64,000 nt of DNA. Source: Ignavibacteriota bacterium. Lineage in GTDB: Bacteria; Bacteroidota; Ignavibacteria; Ignavibacteriales; Melioribacteraceae. The stretch lies in the NCBI GenBank assembly GCA_002746605.1, contig PDPT01000043.1:1-64000 (forward strand), in the 5' to 3' direction. Shown piece after piece: positions 57,417 through 64,000 of this stretch (positions are counted from its first letter, which is position 1; every line of letters begins with the position of its first letter). Both the position numbers and the translations under genes were made by a program. The notes under the pieces are model-generated. The model worked only from the letters and a program-made list of their open reading frames with translations. It had not been told where the DNA came from and searched no databases.

Positions 57417-57434
57417 ATACATACATGTATGTAT
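57417..57434. promoter_or_regulatory. Perfect palindrome, probable AcrR-like operator
   Basis: ATACATACATGTATGTAT equals its own reverse complement. The half-sites TACATACA and TGTATGTA are those known from the E. coli AcrR operator. It lies 25 bp upstream of the preferred repressor start and controls the pump operon by position. Confidence 0.78.
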
Positions 57435-57557
57435 AAAAATCAAGTTAATTTTGTATTAAATTTATTATTTTATTTTTACCTATTAGATTATTAGATTTGT
57501 GTTTTAACTTTCAGGGAAACAAACAAGTAGTTTAATAACAAAATTTGGAATGAAATA

Positions 57558-59027
57558 ATGAATCTCGAATCCCATTTTAGTAAATTCAGAAATAAGATAG
57601 TTGGAATAGATACATCATTTAACTCACCCTTCGGAAATCAAAAATTAATTTATGCCGATTGGATTGCAAGCGGTAGATTGTACAAACCTATTGAAGAAAA
57701 AATGATTAACACATTTTATCCTATGGTTGGGAACACACATTCTGAATCAAGCATTACGGGATGCTTAATGACAAACGCTTACCACAAAGCACAAAAAATA
57801 ATAAAAGAACATGTTAATGCCTCTGCCGATGATATCATTATTTCGGCAGGTTTTGGAATGACGGCAGTTGTTAATAAATTGCAAAGAATACTTAATCTTA
57901 AAGTACCCGAAAAATACAGAGGTTGTATTGATATTAGTGGAGATGATAGACCAGTAGTTTTTGTTACACACATGGAGCATCACAGTAACCAAACTTCTTG
58001 GTTAGAAACAATAGCAGAAGTTATTGTTATTGAACCCAATGCCCAAGGTTTGGTTTGTTATAACAAATTAGGAGAACTTCTGGAAAAATATAAAAACAGA
58101 AAATTAAAAATTGGGTCTTTTTCAGGGGCTTCTAACGTAACAGGTATAAGAACTGATTATCACAGATTAGCAAAAATTATGCACCAAAACGGCGGATTGT
58201 GTTTTGTTGATTTTGCAGCTTCTGCACCCTATGTAAAAATTGATATGCACCCTACTGATCCTCTCGAAAAGTTGGATGCTATTTTCTTTTCACCACATAA
58301 ATTTTTGGGCGGACCGGGAACTGCGGGAGTAATGATTATTAATAAAAGTTTAAACACTTCTTCAGTACCCGATCATCCAGGAGGCGGAACTGTAGATTGG
58401 ACAAATCCTTGGGGCGAACACAAATATATAAATGATGTTGAAGCTCGCGAAGATGGTGGAACACCAGGGTTTCTTCAAACAATTAGAACGGCTCTCTGCA
58501 TTAAGTTAAAAGAAAAAATGGGTGAAGAGAATATTCTTAAAAGAGAAAAAGAACTTGTTGAACGTGCTTTTGAGAGATTTGACAAAATGCAAAAAGTTCA
58601 TGTCCTTGCTAATAATGTTATTGATAGACTCGGAGTAATTTCATTTTATGTAGAAGATATCCATTACAATTTAATTGTAAAATTATTAAATGACAGATAC
58701 GGAGTTCAAGTTCGAGGCGGTTGCTCTTGTGCCGGGACTTACGGACACTATTTACTGCATGTCGATCCTACAAGATCGAAAAGAATTACAGAAAAAATAT
58801 CTTCAGGTGATCTTTCGGAAAAACCAGGTTGGGTAAGATTATCATTACATCCTACAATGACGAATAAAGAATTAGACTTTGTACTTGATGCTCTCGAAGA
58901 AATAATTAAGAATATAGATGCTTGGTCAGAAGATTATAATTATGATGTTAAGACAAATGAGTTCTATCACAAAGAAGAAATATCATTAAAGAGTATTATT
59001 GAAGGTTGGTTCAAAGAATTGGAATAA
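57558..59027 (+). CDS. Class V aminotransferase-fold PLP enzyme (cysteine-desulfurase-like)
   Basis: 489 aa, longer than NifS/SufS (about 400). PLP features: LIYADWIASGRLYKP at the N-terminus, NTHSESSITGCLMTNAYHKA, IISAGFGMTAVVNKLQ, VFVTHMEHHSNQTSW, CFVDFAASAPYVKID and the PLP Lys in FFSPHKFLGGPGT. A Cys-rich loop VRGGCSCAGTYGHYLL stands where SufS enzymes have their catalytic Cys. The family is annotated as class V aminotransferase or cysteine desulfurase without a proven reaction. Different from the NifS-type gene at 18513. Monocistronic. Confidence 0.88.
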   Translation: MNLESHFSKFRNKIVGIDTSFNSPFGNQKLIYADWIASGRLYKPIEEKMINTFYPMVGNTHSESSITGCLMTNAYHKAQKIIKEHVNASADDIIISAGFGMTAVVNKLQRILNLKVPEKYRGCIDISGDDRPVVFVTHMEHHSNQTSWLETIAEVIVIEPNAQGLVCYNKLGELLEKYKNRKLKIGSFSGASNVTGIRTDYHRLAKIMHQNGGLCFVDFAASAPYVKIDMHPTDPLEKLDAIFFSPHKFLGGPGTAGVMIINKSLNTSSVPDHPGGGTVDWTNPWGEHKYINDVEAREDGGTPGFLQTIRTALCIKLKEKMGEENILKREKELVERAFERFDKMQKVHVLANNVIDRLGVISFYVEDIHYNLIVKLLNDRYGVQVRGGCSCAGTYGHYLLHVDPTRSKRITEKISSGDLSEKPGWVRLSLHPTMTNKELDFVLDALEEIIKNIDAWSEDYNYDVKTNEFYHKEEISLKSIIEGWFKELE

Positions 59028-59080
59028 TAGATGATACTCAACCGCTCTTTCCCTTTGGAGAAGCAAAATGCAAAAGAGAA

Positions 59081-59647
59081 TTAAAGATTAACAAATTGTT
59101 TTAAAATATTTTCAGCAATTCGAAGATTTTTTTTAATATCTAATTCAAGACCAAAATAATTTTTATTATTTAATACTAAACTATATTCTTTATTGTCTAG
59201 TGTGAAAGAATCTTTTGCGTATTCCGTTTTACAAAGATGTTTTGAAGAATCGAAATTAACATTTTTTTTGTTTATAGCAATGTCGGTAGAATTTAAATTG
59301 AGCTCACCGATATCTTCACTCTTAAAATCATCGCTTATTGATTTAACATCAAGATTGAAAAATCCTAAACCGTTTCTATCTATATCTAAAATATTATTGC
59401 ACATAATTCTCAAACCGTTATTTATTCCAAGTATAGGTTTCTGAACAAGTTGCAGATAATTATTCAAATTATGTAAAGACATTTTTTTTATTGCCGTAAC
59501 AATGTTATTTGTATCGGGAAGAATAATTTTTTCGGAGCAGCATATAGCATTTTCTATAAGAGAAAATTTATGTGGGATTGAATTTTTTTCCAAAAACTTC
59601 ACTAAAAAATTACTTCTATTCTTATTATATCCAATAATTGTAATCAT
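59081..59647 (-). CDS. HisH-like class I glutamine amidotransferase lacking its catalytic residues
   Basis: 188 aa. The order of segments follows HisH (glutaminase of imidazole glycerol phosphate synthase): MITIIGYNKNRSNFLVKFLE, EKIILPDTNNIVTAIKKM, QKPILGINNGLRIMCN, NGLGFFNLDVKSI and NYFGLELDIKKNLRIAENILKQF. The nucleophile position reads GINNG (Asn76) instead of GICLG, and the His-Glu pair of FHPEKS is absent (LELDIKK). So it should not hydrolyse glutamine. No hisF or other his gene adjoins it. It could be a binding or scaffold protein, or a decaying copy, though the frame is intact. It converges with the class V enzyme. Confidence 0.65.
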   Translation of the reverse strand: MITIIGYNKNRSNFLVKFLEKNSIPHKFSLIENAICCSEKIILPDTNNIVTAIKKMSLHNLNNYLQLVQKPILGINNGLRIMCNNILDIDRNGLGFFNLDVKSISDDFKSEDIGELNLNSTDIAINKKNVNFDSSKHLCKTEYAKDSFTLDNKEYSLVLNNKNYFGLELDIKKNLRIAENILKQFVNL

Positions 59648-59751
59648 AAAATAAATTTCTAAAAAATATTTGCTTTAAAGTAAATTTTCTAATAATTTAA
59701 TATTAATTATTTTTTTACAATAAATAAAGTATTTTTTGGGAGAATAAAAAT

Positions 59752-59946
59752 ATGTCTGAAGAAAAAATTCCGGTAACAATAGGTGAATATAAAGATAAAC
59801 CTATTATTTCTTTACCCGTTGCAGGAAGCACAAAATATCCATTCACGTTTGGTCTTAACAAAGCCAAAGCCATTATGGAATATATTGAAGACATTAAAAA
59901 ATTTATAGAAGAAAACGATAAGAATTCTCAAACTACGGCTGAATAA
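59752..59946 (+). CDS. Small conserved-looking protein, unknown function
   Basis: 64 aa. MSEEKIPVTIGEYKDKPIIS, then PVAGSTKYPFTFGLNKAKAI and a charged helix (MEYIEDIKKFIEENDKNSQ). Evidence that it is real: GGGAG nine bases before the ATG, coding-like composition, and a stop exactly 1 bp from the convergent FKBP gene. No known domain recognised and no signal peptide, so it is likely cytoplasmic. Confidence 0.75.
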   Translation: MSEEKIPVTIGEYKDKPIISLPVAGSTKYPFTFGLNKAKAIMEYIEDIKKFIEENDKNSQTTAE

Positions 59947-59947
59947 C

Positions 59948-60385
59948 TTATTGTATTTCAATAAGTTTTATTGTAAATATTAAATTTTTTCCGGCTAAAG
60001 GATGATTGCCATCTAATGTAATAGTCTCATCTGTTGTTTTAGTAACTCTTACCTTTATTGGTGCACCTTCATCATTAGGGATTAATAATTCTTGATTAAT
60101 TTTCATGCTTAAATTCGAAGGTAATTCCGATTTATTAATTTCAATTATAAGCTCCTTTTCAACAATACCGTAAGCTTTATCGGAGGTAAGATAAACAGTT
60201 TTCTCGAACCCTTCTTTCATTCCAATTACCGCTTCATCAAAACCTCTAATTACTTCGTTATTACCTACTTTAAACCTAAGTGGTTCTTTTCCAAAAGAAG
60301 AATCAAAAACTGTATCATTTTCAAATTTCCCTGTGAAATGAACTCTTACAATATCTCCTTTTTTAACATGTCTGTCTTTTAGCAT
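59948..60385 (-). CDS. SlyD-type FKBP peptidyl-prolyl cis-trans isomerase
   Basis: 145 aa. FKBP fold interrupted by an insert-in-flap chaperone domain: VKKGDIVRVHFTGKFENDTVFDSS, EVIRGFDEAVIGMKEGFEKTV, the insert (ELIIEINKSELPSNLSMK) and DGNHPLAGKNLIFTIKLIEI, the SlyD hallmark. It lacks the His/Cys-rich metal-binding tail of E. coli SlyD, as expected for the short form. Assists folding in the cytoplasm. Divergent from the FKBP lipoprotein at 60604, 218 bp away. Confidence 0.92.
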   Translation of the reverse strand: MLKDRHVKKGDIVRVHFTGKFENDTVFDSSFGKEPLRFKVGNNEVIRGFDEAVIGMKEGFEKTVYLTSDKAYGIVEKELIIEINKSELPSNLSMKINQELLIPNDEGAPIKVRVTKTTDETITLDGNHPLAGKNLIFTIKLIEIQ

Positions 60386-60603
60386 ACTCTCAAATTAGAA
60401 ATTGTTTTATAAGTTTTTAAATTAACAATAATTTATTTTAATGTGTATCAATTTTATAAAAAGTATTAAGAAAAATTAATAAATATTTTATTTATCCCTT
60501 TATTGCTTCGGATTTATTTGTGATAAACATAATTTTTTATTTAAAATAAAAAGTGTAACTTTAATGATATACTTTTTTACAATACTAAAAATAAGGATTA
60601 AAT

Positions 60604-61299
60604 ATGAAACAAGCGTTAATTGTATTTTTGATAATCGGTTTATTATTTGTGGGTTGCAATACACACAAAAATACTACAAATATTGAACTTAAAACTAATA
60701 AAGACTCTGTAAGCTACAGTCTTGGAAATGAATATGGAAAAAACTTTAAACTTCAAAAAATTGAAGTTAATTCAATGGCTTTTGCTATGGGAATGAAAGA
60801 TGCTTATGCCGATACATCAATGTTTTCTGAAGAATTAAAAACTCAGATTCTTAATGCTTACCAAATGGAAATGAGAAAGAAAATGGAAGAAGCCAATAAA
60901 GAAACTGCTGAAAAAAATAAAGCCGAAGCTGAAAAATTCTTTAAAGAAAATAAAGAAAAAGAAGGAGTTATTACTTTAGATAACGGCATCCAATACAAGG
61001 TTCTTAAAAAAGGCAGCGGTAAATCACCAACTTTAAGCAGTACCGTAAAAGCTCATTATACCGGTAAACTTTTAGATGGAACTGTTTTTGACAGCTCTGT
61101 AAAGAGAGGAACTCCTTTTGAGACTAAACTAACCGGAGTAATAAAAGGCTGGACAGAAATTTTACAACTAATGAAAGAAGGCGATAAGTGGGAAGTTTAT
61201 ATTCCATCTGAACTTGCTTATGGTTCAAGAGGAGCAGGTGGACAAATTGGACCTAATGCAGCACTCATTTTTGAATTAGAATTACTCTCAGTAAATTAA
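60604..61299 (+). CDS. FKBP-type peptidyl-prolyl isomerase lipoprotein (FkpA/Mip-like)
   Basis: 231 aa. Lipobox LLFVGC (residues 13-18). An N-terminal dimerisation domain (DSVSYSLGNEYGKNFKL, FAMGMKDAYAD) leads to a long helix rich in Lys/Glu/Ala. The FKBP domain follows: LDNGIQYKVLKKGSGKSP, VKAHYTGKLLDGTVFDSSVKRG, TPFETKLTGVIKGWTEILQLMKEGDKW and AYGSRGAGGQIGPNAALIFELELL. A periplasmic folding catalyst. It has AAGGATTAAAT before the ATG and a terminator shared with the convergent gene. Confidence 0.95.
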   Translation: MKQALIVFLIIGLLFVGCNTHKNTTNIELKTNKDSVSYSLGNEYGKNFKLQKIEVNSMAFAMGMKDAYADTSMFSEELKTQILNAYQMEMRKKMEEANKETAEKNKAEAEKFFKENKEKEGVITLDNGIQYKVLKKGSGKSPTLSSTVKAHYTGKLLDGTVFDSSVKRGTPFETKLTGVIKGWTEILQLMKEGDKWEVYIPSELAYGSRGAGGQIGPNAALIFELELLSVN

Positions 61300-61364
61300 T
61301 TTATAAACAAGTAAGAGAAAGTTTGTAACTAATAATCTCAATTTCCCTCTCATTTTTTTAAAAT

Positions 61365-61401
61365 AAAAAAGGCAGATATTAAATTTACATCTGCCTTTTT
61401 A
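61365..61401. terminator. Bidirectional Rho-independent terminator
   Basis: AAAAAGGCAGAT pairs with ATCTGCCTTTTT, giving a T-run on the plus strand and a T-run from the upstream A-run on the minus strand. It lies between the FKBP gene and the convergent Wzc-like gene. Confidence 0.9.
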
Positions 61402-61429
61402 TTACTTTATTAATATTCTTTAAAGTTTT

Positions 61430-63742
61430 CTATTTACTTTTATTTTGTTTCTTTTTTTTGATCCTCACTTTTTCTCTTTTTCCTTCTACTCCGCCTCTTG
61501 CATAAGTATAAGCATATCGGTAGTATGAACCGTAAGAATTTTGAACTTCAAATCTGTTTAATATTGCTCCGACAAAGGAATTTTTATCGCCGGATTTTAG
61601 AAGTGAAACTGCTTTTGTCATCATATCAACATCAGTAGTATTTGCAGAAACAACTAAAATAGTTTCGTCCACTATTCTGGATAAAATCTCTGCATCAGTA
61701 ACCGTAAGCACAGGAGGTGAATCAATTATTACAATATCGAAATCGCTTGCTAATTTTTCCAACAGAGCAGCCATTCCTTTTGAGTCTAATATTTCTGAGG
61801 GATTCGGTGGAATTGTACCCGCTGTAATTATCGTTAAGTTTTCAGTTGATGTTTTACGTTTAATTTCTTCCAGTGTAGCCCGACCAATAAAATAATCTGT
61901 AAAACCAGGAAATCTTTTTTCATTAAAGATACCATGTATTCTTGGTTTTCTTAAATCACAATCGATTATAACCGTTTTTTTATTGGCAATTGCAAAACTT
62001 CCCGCAAGATTTACAGCCATAGTTGATTTACCTTCACCAGGCGTGGATGATGTAATTAATATTCTTTTAGCTTCACCTTCTACCATTGAATATCTTATTC
62101 TTGTACGGATTGCTTTAAATGCTTCACTGGCAACGGAATCAGCTTTATTGCTAATTATAAATCCTTCTCCCCTCTGCCTATTTTCGGAATCAATAGATAC
62201 AACTTTTGGCACCCATCCGATAAGATTTATATTTCTTTCCTCAATATCTTCAGGAGATTTTATTGCCTTATCAAAATAATTCATAATTAGAGCATAGCCA
62301 AAAGCTAAACCAAGACCGAGTACCAAACCAATTAAAATTATTAGTTTTCTATTCGGTTTAGCTGGTACTTTAGGTACGCGGGCATAATTCATAATTAATA
62401 CAGAACCTGTAGTGGACTGCTCATTAATCAAAGCTTCTTGATATTTTTCTTCGAGCAATGAATATAATTTTTCGTAGGCAAGTTTTTCTCTTTCATATCT
62501 TGCTAGATCAATTGTTCTTTGTGGAAGAGAATTAAATCTTTTTTCGTAACCGGCAAGAAATCCCTTAAGTTTATCATGCGATGCCTGCAATGCTTGAGCT
62601 TTAACTTGTTCTTCAAAAATTTGCTGTGTAAGTGTTTTAATCTCTTCGGGACTTGCAGCTAAAACCGAGCTTTGATAACTTTTTACATTCTTACTTAATT
62701 TATTTTTTAATTCAGCTAACTTTTCATCGAACTTTTTAATTATCTGTACATCTTTACTACTTTTTGAATCACCCAAACTTGATAGTGCAATATCTTTTTG
62801 AGTTTGAACTTCAGCAATTTGCTCTTGCAATCTTAAAAGATAAGGTTCCGCAGATTTGTTTTCTAAATATTGGATAATGGTTGGATCTTTTTTATTCAAT
62901 TCCTCTTTGAATTGATTTAAGTTTTCTCTCGCTATTGAAAGTTCCACAGCATTAGCGTTAATTTTAGCTTCAAGATCAGTTATTGTTTCAATTAAAGATT
63001 GAGCCTGCGAGCTAAGTTCTACCACTCCACCTTTCAGTTGATAATTCTTTAATTTATCCTCAGCAGCAATTAGTTCATTCAACTTATCATTTCTTTGATT
63101 AAACAAAAAATCTTTTACTTTCGAAACTTGTTTTCTATTATCCAATAAGTTAAACTCTCGGTAAACTCTAGCGTAAGTATCGGCAATTAAAGCTGCTTCT
63201 TGAGCTGATGGCGATTCGACTTTTATTTCAATAAAGTCTAATCCTCTTTTTTGTTCAACAGATACTTTATTTTCCAAAACCTTAATTATAGCATCAAATT
63301 CTTTTAATCCGCTGGAACCGTCTTCAAAATAATTTTTATTAACAATAAGAGAAAACATTTCATTATTATTAATAGCAATAAAAGAATCCGTTATTTCTCT
63401 TGCTACTTTTTCGGTGATGGTAATATTTTTAATTGTTTCAATTTCATTAGCAATAAACCTATCGGCTTTATTACCTCCACCAAACTCGGGCAAAAAAGAC
63501 GAAGCGTCTAATATACTTCCTTGCGGTTCAGAAATTTTAAGCATAGTGCTTGCTTCGTATATATCTTTTGCAACTACTGCATAAACAACAGCAAGTGTAA
63601 GAATTATTAAACTTATAATCATAACAGCAAATTGATGCTGCCTGATAATATTTATGTAATCCTTTATTGAATGGGTTTCTTCTTCAGCCATAAAATCTTT
63701 TATGTACTGAAGATCATTTCCATTTAAATTTTGTTTTGCCAA
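61430..63742 (-). CDS. Wzc-like chain-length determinant fused to tyrosine autokinase (BY-kinase)
   Basis: 770 aa. An N-terminal Wzz domain with a first membrane segment (FAVMIISLIILTLAVVYAVV, about 33-53), a large periplasmic coiled-coil region (about 200-440), a GNVR-like segment and second membrane helix (LIILIGLVLGLGLAFGYALI, about 470-490). The kinase follows: Walker A ITSSTPGEGKSTMAVNLAGS, Walker A' VIIDCDLRKPRIHGIF and Walker B DIVIIDSPPVL. The C-terminus has six Tyr in NSYGSYYRYAYTYARGG, the autophosphorylation cluster, then a basic tail. It controls export and length of capsule or exopolysaccharide. Start TTG, with CGGAG upstream. It is preceded by a Wza-like gene on the same strand. 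Confidence 0.95.
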   Translation of the reverse strand: MAKQNLNGNDLQYIKDFMAEEETHSIKDYINIIRQHQFAVMIISLIILTLAVVYAVVAKDIYEASTMLKISEPQGSILDASSFLPEFGGGNKADRFIANEIETIKNITITEKVAREITDSFIAINNNEMFSLIVNKNYFEDGSSGLKEFDAIIKVLENKVSVEQKRGLDFIEIKVESPSAQEAALIADTYARVYREFNLLDNRKQVSKVKDFLFNQRNDKLNELIAAEDKLKNYQLKGGVVELSSQAQSLIETITDLEAKINANAVELSIARENLNQFKEELNKKDPTIIQYLENKSAEPYLLRLQEQIAEVQTQKDIALSSLGDSKSSKDVQIIKKFDEKLAELKNKLSKNVKSYQSSVLAASPEEIKTLTQQIFEEQVKAQALQASHDKLKGFLAGYEKRFNSLPQRTIDLARYEREKLAYEKLYSLLEEKYQEALINEQSTTGSVLIMNYARVPKVPAKPNRKLIILIGLVLGLGLAFGYALIMNYFDKAIKSPEDIEERNINLIGWVPKVVSIDSENRQRGEGFIISNKADSVASEAFKAIRTRIRYSMVEGEAKRILITSSTPGEGKSTMAVNLAGSFAIANKKTVIIDCDLRKPRIHGIFNEKRFPGFTDYFIGRATLEEIKRKTSTENLTIITAGTIPPNPSEILDSKGMAALLEKLASDFDIVIIDSPPVLTVTDAEILSRIVDETILVVSANTTDVDMMTKAVSLLKSGDKNSFVGAILNRFEVQNSYGSYYRYAYTYARGGVEGKREKVRIKKKKQNKSK

Positions 63743-63762
63743 ATCTATTCTCCGTAATAAAC

Positions 63763-64000
63763 TTATTTAAGGTCGTTTATTGTTAAAATTAATGTAGCTA
63801 ATTGAACAAGTGCTAAAAATAAAGAAACTCCAATACTAAGCCAATCTATAGAGTATAATCTTGGTTCACCAGGTATAACTAAAATATCACCAGCCTGTAG
63901 TTTTGGAACTTTTCTATATTTGCTTTGCAGATTATCTTCCCACATTAAATCATTATAGTTTATTGGGATCATAATCTCTCTTTTGTTCTCATCAACCCTG
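63763..64000 (-). CDS. Polysaccharide export protein (Wza-like), C-terminal fragment at window edge
   Basis: The track lists 63763-63972 as a whole ORF, but the frame continues open to the window end (residues RVDENKREIMIPINYNDLMW), so the true start lies outside. The visible end has KVPKLQAGDILVIPGEPRLY, the closing strand of an SLBB/soluble-ligand-binding domain, and a final hydrophobic helix (WLSIGVSLFLALVQLATLIL). This fits the outer-membrane exporter that pairs with the Wzc-like kinase 20 bp downstream. Confidence 0.8.
   Translation of the reverse strand, partial: RVDENKREIMIPINYNDLMWEDNLQSKYRKVPKLQAGDILVIPGEPRLYSIDWLSIGVSLFLALVQLATLILTINDLK

Noticed and set aside
57252-57494. 80-aa plus-strand ORF over the tetR start
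   Set aside because: Antisense to the TetR helix-turn-helix region; composition is not coding-like.
63763-63972. 69-aa ORF as a complete gene
   Set aside because: The frame stays open to the window end and the visible residues are the end of an SLBB-type exporter, so it is reported as a partial gene.
1-64000. CRISPR arrays, tRNA or rRNA genes, transposases and phage genes
   Set aside because: No regularly spaced repeats, cloverleaf-like segments, rRNA stretches or transposase/integrase motifs were found when reading the intergenic regions and ORFs.

Overview
The window is 64 kb of AT-rich DNA (roughly 30% G+C by eye) with tightly packed genes. It most resembles a chromosome segment from the Ignavibacteria/Chlorobi side of the Bacteroidota. 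The evidence is two large secreted proteins ending in YPNPFNP-type (type IX secretion) sorting domains, a TIGR02757/DUF2400 gene typical of Bacteroidota, several Omp85 or FadL-like outer-membrane barrels, and menaquinone genes. Unlike classical Bacteroidetes, many genes have clear GGAG Shine-Dalgarno sequences, and TTG starts are common. I see no rRNA, tRNA, CRISPR array, transposase or prophage gene.

Layout. 1-3.5 kb (minus): L-fucose catabolic operon lacI-fucA-fucI, with fucI cut by the window edge and a perfect LacI-type operator upstream. 3.6-7.5 kb (minus): a DUF2400 gene with pdxJ, a CPBP membrane protein and an ALDH7-type aldehyde dehydrogenase. 8-14.3 kb (minus): a four-gene operon of membrane class III nucleotide cyclase, SdiA-regulated-like propeller, outer-membrane protein with a kinase-like periplasmic domain and Omp85-like barrel, and HD-PycTM (Pycsar effector) protein. 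A 47-nt imperfect hairpin repeat lies on each side of it. 14.6-17.5 kb (minus): heat-shock operon hsp20-dnaK-hsp20 with a TGTCA/TGACA palindrome cluster and a strong terminator. 17.7-24.7 kb: birA, nifS-like desulfurase, ROK kinase, ksgA-mgtE-PAP2-menG. 24.9-30.3 kb: LysM lytic transglycosylase, an unknown exported protein, a FAD oxidoreductase. 30.6-39.5 kb (plus): glgA, gmhB, three envelope genes of unknown role, glyA, tatC, polyprenyl synthetase. 39.6-45.5 kb (minus): operon of a secreted amidase, two related TolB/PD40-like propellers and a GH18 protein. 45.7-51.2 kb (plus): ferritin, rpmB, sucD, ndk-nudix-namZ-lipoprotein. 51.3-57.4 kb (minus): tetR-adaptor-RND-TolC efflux operon under an AcrR-like operator. 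57.6-61.3 kb: class V aminotransferase, a HisH-like protein that has lost its catalytic residues, a 64-aa protein and two FKBP isomerases. 61.4-64 kb (minus): Wzc-like tyrosine kinase and the end of a Wza-like exporter.

The most unusual region is 8-14.3 kb. A nucleotide cyclase and a PycTM-family effector in one operon is the core arrangement of Pycsar anti-phage signalling. Here the cyclase is membrane-anchored, with purine-selecting residues unlike adenylate cyclase. The effector carries an HD phosphohydrolase domain, and two envelope genes sit between them. It could be a variant Pycsar defence system or a trans-envelope signalling circuit; the sequence alone cannot decide.
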